DNA from: CALOCY01 sp942491975
GTDB lineage: Bacteria > Bacteroidota > Bacteroidia > Bacteroidales > Prolixibacteraceae
Assembly (NCBI GenBank): GCA_942491975.1
Contig: CALOCY010000004.1
Span: forward strand, 2,294,001-2,358,000
Direction of reading: 5' to 3'
Length of the DNA: 64,000 nucleotides
Both the position numbers and the translations under genes were made by a program. A model generated the notes under the pieces. The model saw nothing but the letters and a program-made list of their open reading frames with translations, was not told the origin of the DNA and made no database searches. Position 1 is the first letter of the stretch. Each line of letters starts with the position of its first letter. Of the stretch, positions 60,214-64,000 are shown one piece after another.

Positions 60214-62019
60214 TCAATTCTCCTCTTCTTTTATAATCCCCATTCTTTTCATCAAAAATGTGGCATTCATAGTTTGGGTGACACCATCAGATAGTTTGTA
60301 GGTAAAGAGCAGTTCGTTCTCGGTGAGTTCCACTTCAAAGCATTTGTTGATGATATGGGAGGGGTGTTCCTGTTCCAGTTCCGAGAGTTTGAGGTCGTGT
60401 GTAGCCACCATTCCCACACTTTCGAGAGCCATCAGTTGTTTCACAAATTCGCGCGACCCGTTGAGTTTGTCAATGGAGTTGGTTCCTTTGAGTATTTCAT
60501 CGAGTACAATAAAGTATTTTTCACCTGCTTCCAACTTGTCAAGCAGCCGTTTCAACGATTTTAGTTCGGCAAAGAAGTATGATTCATCATCGGCCAGTGA
60601 GTCGGCAGTACGCATGTTGGAGTAGATACCCACCGGACTAAATTTCATTTTTGCCGCACATACCGGTGCACCACACATACCCAACAGCAGGTTTACACCG
60701 GCTGTACGCAGAAATGTGCTTTTCCCTGCCATATTTGCCCCTGTCACAATGGTTATTTTTCCTTTCCCCGAAAGTGAAAATTCGTTGGTCACACACCGGT
60801 CTGCCGGAATAAGGGGGTGTCCCATCCCTTCTGCTTCGTAAGTAAAATAGTGTTCCCCTATTTCAGGATAGGTGTAGGAAGGATGATTGTAGGCCAGCGT
60901 TGCCAGTGAAGAGAGCATTTCAAATTCGCCTATCACATCAAACCACAACGGCAGCTTTTTGTGAAAACGGTTGTGCCATTTCACCAGCTCATAGGAGTGC
61001 CGGATATTCCACAGCAACAATGAGTTAAAAATAAATCCCCCAAAGAGGTTCATCCCGCTATCTAGGGCTGCAATAATTTTCTCAAGTTTACGAATATTTT
61101 CACCCGCATTACCGTTCTGTTTCAACCTGTTTTGTAACTGACTTAGCTCTTCCGATTCAAACGGTTGAGCCATGATGTGCTGAAAGAGGTTGTAGTATTT
61201 CCGCAACAGCCCGGTGCGTTTCCCAAAGAGATTATGGATACGCTGAAGGTTATTCCATTTTATCCCGATCATTGCCCATTGTGTGAATACCGCCAGTTTA
61301 AACAACGTCCAGTCCATTGTCCCGAGCAGTGCCAAAACGATTGCTGCTATGGTTACAACGGGAAGGACAATAACCAGGTATTTGTATAGCGGGGAGGTGA
61401 AGCAGATTAATTGTTCTTTGCCCCATTTTTCGATTGTGTTGCGGTCTTCCTGCTTTTCTTCGTATGCTTTCCCCTGTGCATAAAAGAGTTGCCGCCATTC
61501 AATCGCTTCAGCAAGTTCCCGTATGGCTTCCTGTTTTAATTGGATAGCCTGCTTTTGTTTCGACGGATGTTTCAGTACGTCGGCCAATTTGTCTTTCCCA
61601 AAACAGGTTGATGTGCGGTTTAAGTATTGAAAGAGGGAGTCTTTACCAAAAATATCAAAATCATCCGTGTATTCATGGTCTTTGTCGGCATACGTTCCCC
61701 CCCCATCAAAACCCCCTTTGCCACCGGCCAAAACCAATAGTTCGTTTTTGTTCAGTTCGGAGAGGTATCTCAGCAGTTTCTTTTTTTTCTCGTATTTGAT
61801 GTATAATATGATCAGGTATAGAAAAGCTGTCAGGGAAAGGAGAGCCCCCCCTATTCCCATCCATACATTTGCAGGGGCAAGATAAACCGGGAGGATAATC
61901 ATTAGAAAAAAGGCCAGCACCCTTAACCAGGAAAGTTTCAGCAATAGCGATTTAATGGCTAAGTGCCCATTAGAGAATTTTTCGTACCGTTCCTGATAAA
62001 TGATTATACGCCCGTTCAT
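60214..62019 (-). CDS. Membrane-anchored MutS-like ATPase
   Basis: The 601-residue protein has a MutS C-terminal ATPase domain: Walker A GANMAGKSTFLRT, the ASVGMVATHDLKLSELEQE segment and the Walker B FIVLDEILKGTNS. It has no N-terminal mismatch-recognition domain. Instead, four hydrophobic helices (residues about 30-70 and 210-250) would place it in the inner membrane. Proteins of this layout occur in Bacteroidetes and are usually called MutS-related; their function is unknown and unlikely to be ordinary mismatch repair. The start overlaps the PAP2 gene stop by four bases. Confidence 0.86.
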   Translation of the reverse strand: MNGRIIIYQERYEKFSNGHLAIKSLLLKLSWLRVLAFFLMIILPVYLAPANVWMGIGGALLSLTAFLYLIILYIKYEKKKKLLRYLSELNKNELLVLAGGKGGFDGGGTYADKDHEYTDDFDIFGKDSLFQYLNRTSTCFGKDKLADVLKHPSKQKQAIQLKQEAIRELAEAIEWRQLFYAQGKAYEEKQEDRNTIEKWGKEQLICFTSPLYKYLVIVLPVVTIAAIVLALLGTMDWTLFKLAVFTQWAMIGIKWNNLQRIHNLFGKRTGLLRKYYNLFQHIMAQPFESEELSQLQNRLKQNGNAGENIRKLEKIIAALDSGMNLFGGFIFNSLLLWNIRHSYELVKWHNRFHKKLPLWFDVIGEFEMLSSLATLAYNHPSYTYPEIGEHYFTYEAEGMGHPLIPADRCVTNEFSLSGKGKITIVTGANMAGKSTFLRTAGVNLLLGMCGAPVCAAKMKFSPVGIYSNMRTADSLADDESYFFAELKSLKRLLDKLEAGEKYFIVLDEILKGTNSIDKLNGSREFVKQLMALESVGMVATHDLKLSELEQEHPSHIINKCFEVELTENELLFTYKLSDGVTQTMNATFLMKRMGIIKEEEN

Positions 62020-62720
62020 ACTAAACTGTCAATCATGTTGTAGTGCTTAAATTTCATCACGGCAATCATTACCACAGCCATTGTTGTGAGCAACACAAGG
62101 ATAATTTGTACTGCATCCTGCTTTTCAATCCGGGTTTTATGCAACAACGGACGATGAAGCCGCATAAGGTAGGTGTCAATCGCTAATGTAGCCCGATATA
62201 CCAGCCATCCGATAAAGAGTCCTACAACCATTCCCGTAAGTACATCTGTTGGGTAGTGTACGCCCAGGTAAACCCGTGAATACGAAATTACCAGTGCCCA
62301 TAACACCATCATTAAAATGTATCCCTTTCGCTTAAACAGGGCCCCGGTAAACGCCACTACACTAAATGCATTTGCTGCATGTGCCGAGAAGAACCCGAAT
62401 TGCCCACCCCTCTTCATAACATTGTGTACCAGACTTTTAAGTGCCGGTTCATGTACAGGGCGGTATCGTTGGGTGATATCTTTTACAATATTGGAAAGTT
62501 GATCGCACAAAAACAGTGTCAGGGTGAGCATTAACAGGATTACCACTCCTTTTATGCCATATCGCCTTAGTATTACAAAAGCAATGGTTACATAGAGTGG
62601 CAACCAAATTTCTTTTCGTGTAAATGCCGACATTACAAAGTCCCAGAACAGATTGTGTTTTCCGTTTAACAACAAAAAATAGTAGGCTTCCCACTGGTTG
62701 AGTGCATCAAATAATTCCAT
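62016..62720 (-). CDS. PAP2-family membrane phosphatase
   Basis: The 234-residue protein has about five membrane helices and the three PAP2 motifs: KDITQRYRPV (K-x6-RP), GFFSAHAANAF (a variant of PSGH) and SYSRVYLGVHYPTD (SR-x5-H-x3-D). Members remove phosphate from phosphatidate, undecaprenyl diphosphate or lipid A. It is translationally coupled to the MutS-like gene, which suggests that the ATPase works at the membrane in a lipid-related process. Confidence 0.9.
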   Translation of the reverse strand: MELFDALNQWEAYYFLLLNGKHNLFWDFVMSAFTRKEIWLPLYVTIAFVILRRYGIKGVVILLMLTLTLFLCDQLSNIVKDITQRYRPVHEPALKSLVHNVMKRGGQFGFFSAHAANAFSVVAFTGALFKRKGYILMMVLWALVISYSRVYLGVHYPTDVLTGMVVGLFIGWLVYRATLAIDTYLMRLHRPLLHKTRIEKQDAVQIILVLLTTMAVVMIAVMKFKHYNMIDSLV

Positions 62721-63093
62721 GTGCTATTATATTAACTACCCCACAGCAGAGCTATCGAGGTATACATCAGTAAATTGTTTGGCGTCTTTATCTAAAATAT
62801 TTAAGCAATACGCTAAGTTATTTATACAACCAGAGCCTTGCCCCAATCACCGCTTCTCTTCGTTTCTTTTCATCTAAGGAAAAGATATGAAGCAAAGAAA
62901 AATCAAGCCAAAATAAAGCTGCTTTCATTTTCAATGTAACCAATTAGCCCGCATCACGCAATTTTGGCAATTCACGAACAAGACGCTTTTAAAGTACGTC
63001 TCAAAACACTAAAAGCATTTTTAAGTTGAGACAAGGTTAATAAATAATTCAATATTAAGTCTTTATGCATCCCTAACTCAAAAAATTATAGCC
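62721..63093. other. Intergenic region between obgE and the PAP2 gene
   Basis: A 373-base gap with no gene. It contains the second copy of the 31-base segment (62733-62763) also found at 25309-25339, an imperfect TTCTTTTCAT/ATGAAGCAAAGAA inverted repeat near 62866-62904, and a GTCTCAA/TTGAGAC inverted pair near 62998-63032. Confidence 0.5.
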
Positions 63094-64000
63094 TCACTGG
63101 TTTAATATTTGCCAGATTTTATCTTTCAGCTCCGTGATTCCCACTCCGGCAATTGAAGATATAAAAATATGGGGAATATCGGTAATCTCTTTCTCCATTT
63201 CCGCTATAAGTTCATCATCAAGCATATCGCATTTTGTTATAGCCAGCAACCTGTTTTTGTCGAGCAGTTCAGGATTGTATTTTTCCAGCTCATTGAGCAG
63301 GACAAAGTATTCCCTGCGGATATCTTCACTGTCGGCAGGTACCATGAATAACAATATTGAGTTGCGTTCGATGTGGCGCAGAAACCGTAATCCCAACCCT
63401 TTCCCCTCATGTGCCCCTTCAATAATGCCCGGAATGTCGGCCATGCAAAATGATTTTTGGTCGCGATAAGCAACCATCCCAAGATTGGGAACCAGTGTCG
63501 TAAATGGATAATCTCCAATCTCTGGTTTTGCAGCCGAAATGACTGATAGCAATGTCGATTTCCCGGCATTGGGCAATCCCACCAATCCCACGTCAGCCAG
63601 TATTTTTAATTCAAGGATGCGCCAGTCTTCCCGCTCATCTTCCCCCGGCTGTGCATATCGTGGTGTTTGGTTGGTCGCCGATTTGAAGTGCCAGTTTCCC
63701 AAACCCCCACGGCCACCTTCCATGATTATTTTTTCTTCACCATCTTTAGTGATTTCAAAAAGCACCTCCCCGGTTTCCGGATTTTTGGCAATGGTTCCAA
63801 GCGGAACATCCAGTATCACATCTTCACCGTCTTTGCCGTGTTTACGGCTACCACTTCCACCTTCGCCATGTGAAGCAAACACATGTTTGCGGTATTTCAG
63901 GTGAAGCAGTGTCCACATTTGGGCATTGCCCCGCACAATAACGTGACCTCCCCTGCCACCATCACCACCATCGGGGCCTCCTTTAGGTATAAACTTTTCG
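63094..64000 (-). CDS. obgE: GTPase Obg/CgtA (partial, 5' end outside the window)
   Basis: The frame is open to the right edge. The N-terminal glycine-rich Obg fold is visible ([18 protein letters not shown], then [17 protein letters not shown] and [11 protein letters not shown]), followed by the G domain with G1 GLPNAGKST and G3 DIPGIIEG, and the CDML-type G4 (TKCDML). Roughly 20 N-terminal residues lie outside. Obg is an essential ribosome-associated GTPase linking large-subunit maturation to growth state. The GTG at 63936 is internal, not the start. Confidence 0.95.
   Translation of the reverse strand, partial: EKFIPKGGPDGGDGGRGGHVIVRGNAQMWTLLHLKYRKHVFASHGEGGSGSRKHGKDGEDVILDVPLGTIAKNPETGEVLFEITKDGEEKIIMEGGRGGLGNWHFKSATNQTPRYAQPGEDEREDWRILELKILADVGLVGLPNAGKSTLLSVISAAKPEIGDYPFTTLVPNLGMVAYRDQKSFCMADIPGIIEGAHEGKGLGLRFLRHIERNSILLFMVPADSEDIRREYFVLLNELEKYNPELLDKNRLLAITKCDMLDDELIAEMEKEITDIPHIFISSIAGVGITELKDKIWQILNQ

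Noticed and set aside
60214..62019. Ordinary mismatch-repair MutS
   Set aside because: The mismatch-binding and connector domains are absent and the protein has membrane helices.
62721..63093. tRNA or small RNA gene between PAP2 and obgE
   Set aside because: No cloverleaf and no promoter-terminator pair could be found in this gap.

Overview
This window looks like chromosome from a Bacteroidetes bacterium, most likely order Bacteroidales. The evidence is type IX secretion (T9SS) C-terminal tails, a gingipain-like C25 peptidase, promoters of the Bacteroidetes form TTG-N19-TAnnTTTG with few Shine-Dalgarno sequences, a type B ribosomal protein L31, a DUF4492-cydA-cydB operon, and the gene order rsfS-ftsH-LUD protein-cdsA-psd-pssA. 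Most of the window is ordinary housekeeping sequence on the minus strand, with a few accessory patches.

Layout. 0-3.7 kb: a minus-strand envelope-response operon (ECF sigma factor, anti-sigma-like protein, DUF4097-like protein, GIN-domain lipoprotein, small beta-barrel). 3.8-9 kb: Tat-exported GH125 mannosidase, rpmE2, a GNAT-like protein, an AlkD-type HEAT protein and a polysaccharide flippase. 9.2-10.6 kb: tRNA-His followed by three near-identical 415-bp tandem units, each with a GIY-YIG nuclease gene and each starting with a copy of the tRNA 3' end. 10.7-13.9 kb: cytochrome bd oxidase with a 39-aa membrane peptide and DUF4492. 14-18.4 kb: DUF302, nhaA, and three exported hydrolases. 18.5-29 kb: AI-2E-type transporter, lon (with a sigma-54-like promoter), phospholipid synthesis genes, ftsH, rsfS, birA. 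29-38 kb: SRPBCC protein, pyrE, three T9SS-type exported proteins, a cysteine-free thioredoxin-fold protein and coaD. 38-46.5 kb: SLC12-like transporter and a glycan/lipid-modifying group (GT2, methyltransferase, two GT-C-like membrane proteins). 46.5-50.3 kb: an NtrC-type regulator without a DNA-binding domain and a NatAB-like ABC exporter. 50.3-54.4 kb: an AT-rich accessory island holding a DUF6978/DUF1828-1829 gene pair between two ~243-bp direct repeats, a secreted SHOCT protein and an AlbA_2 (Schlafen-like) protein. 54.4-64 kb: aroK, parC, parE, a membrane-anchored MutS-like ATPase, a PAP2 phosphatase and obgE, which runs off the window.

The genes work together in recognisable modules: envelope stress sensing (sigma/anti-sigma operon), phosphatidylethanolamine synthesis (cdsA, pssA, psd), membrane proteostasis (ftsH, lon), microaerobic respiration (cyd), topoisomerase IV (parC/parE) and surface glycan assembly. 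Intergenic regions carry many degenerate palindromes and purine-rich tracts at gene 3' ends. The two most notable signals are the tRNA-His/GIY-YIG tandem array, which behaves like a minimal element that captures a tRNA 3' end, and the repeat-bounded DUF6978/DUF1828 cassette.
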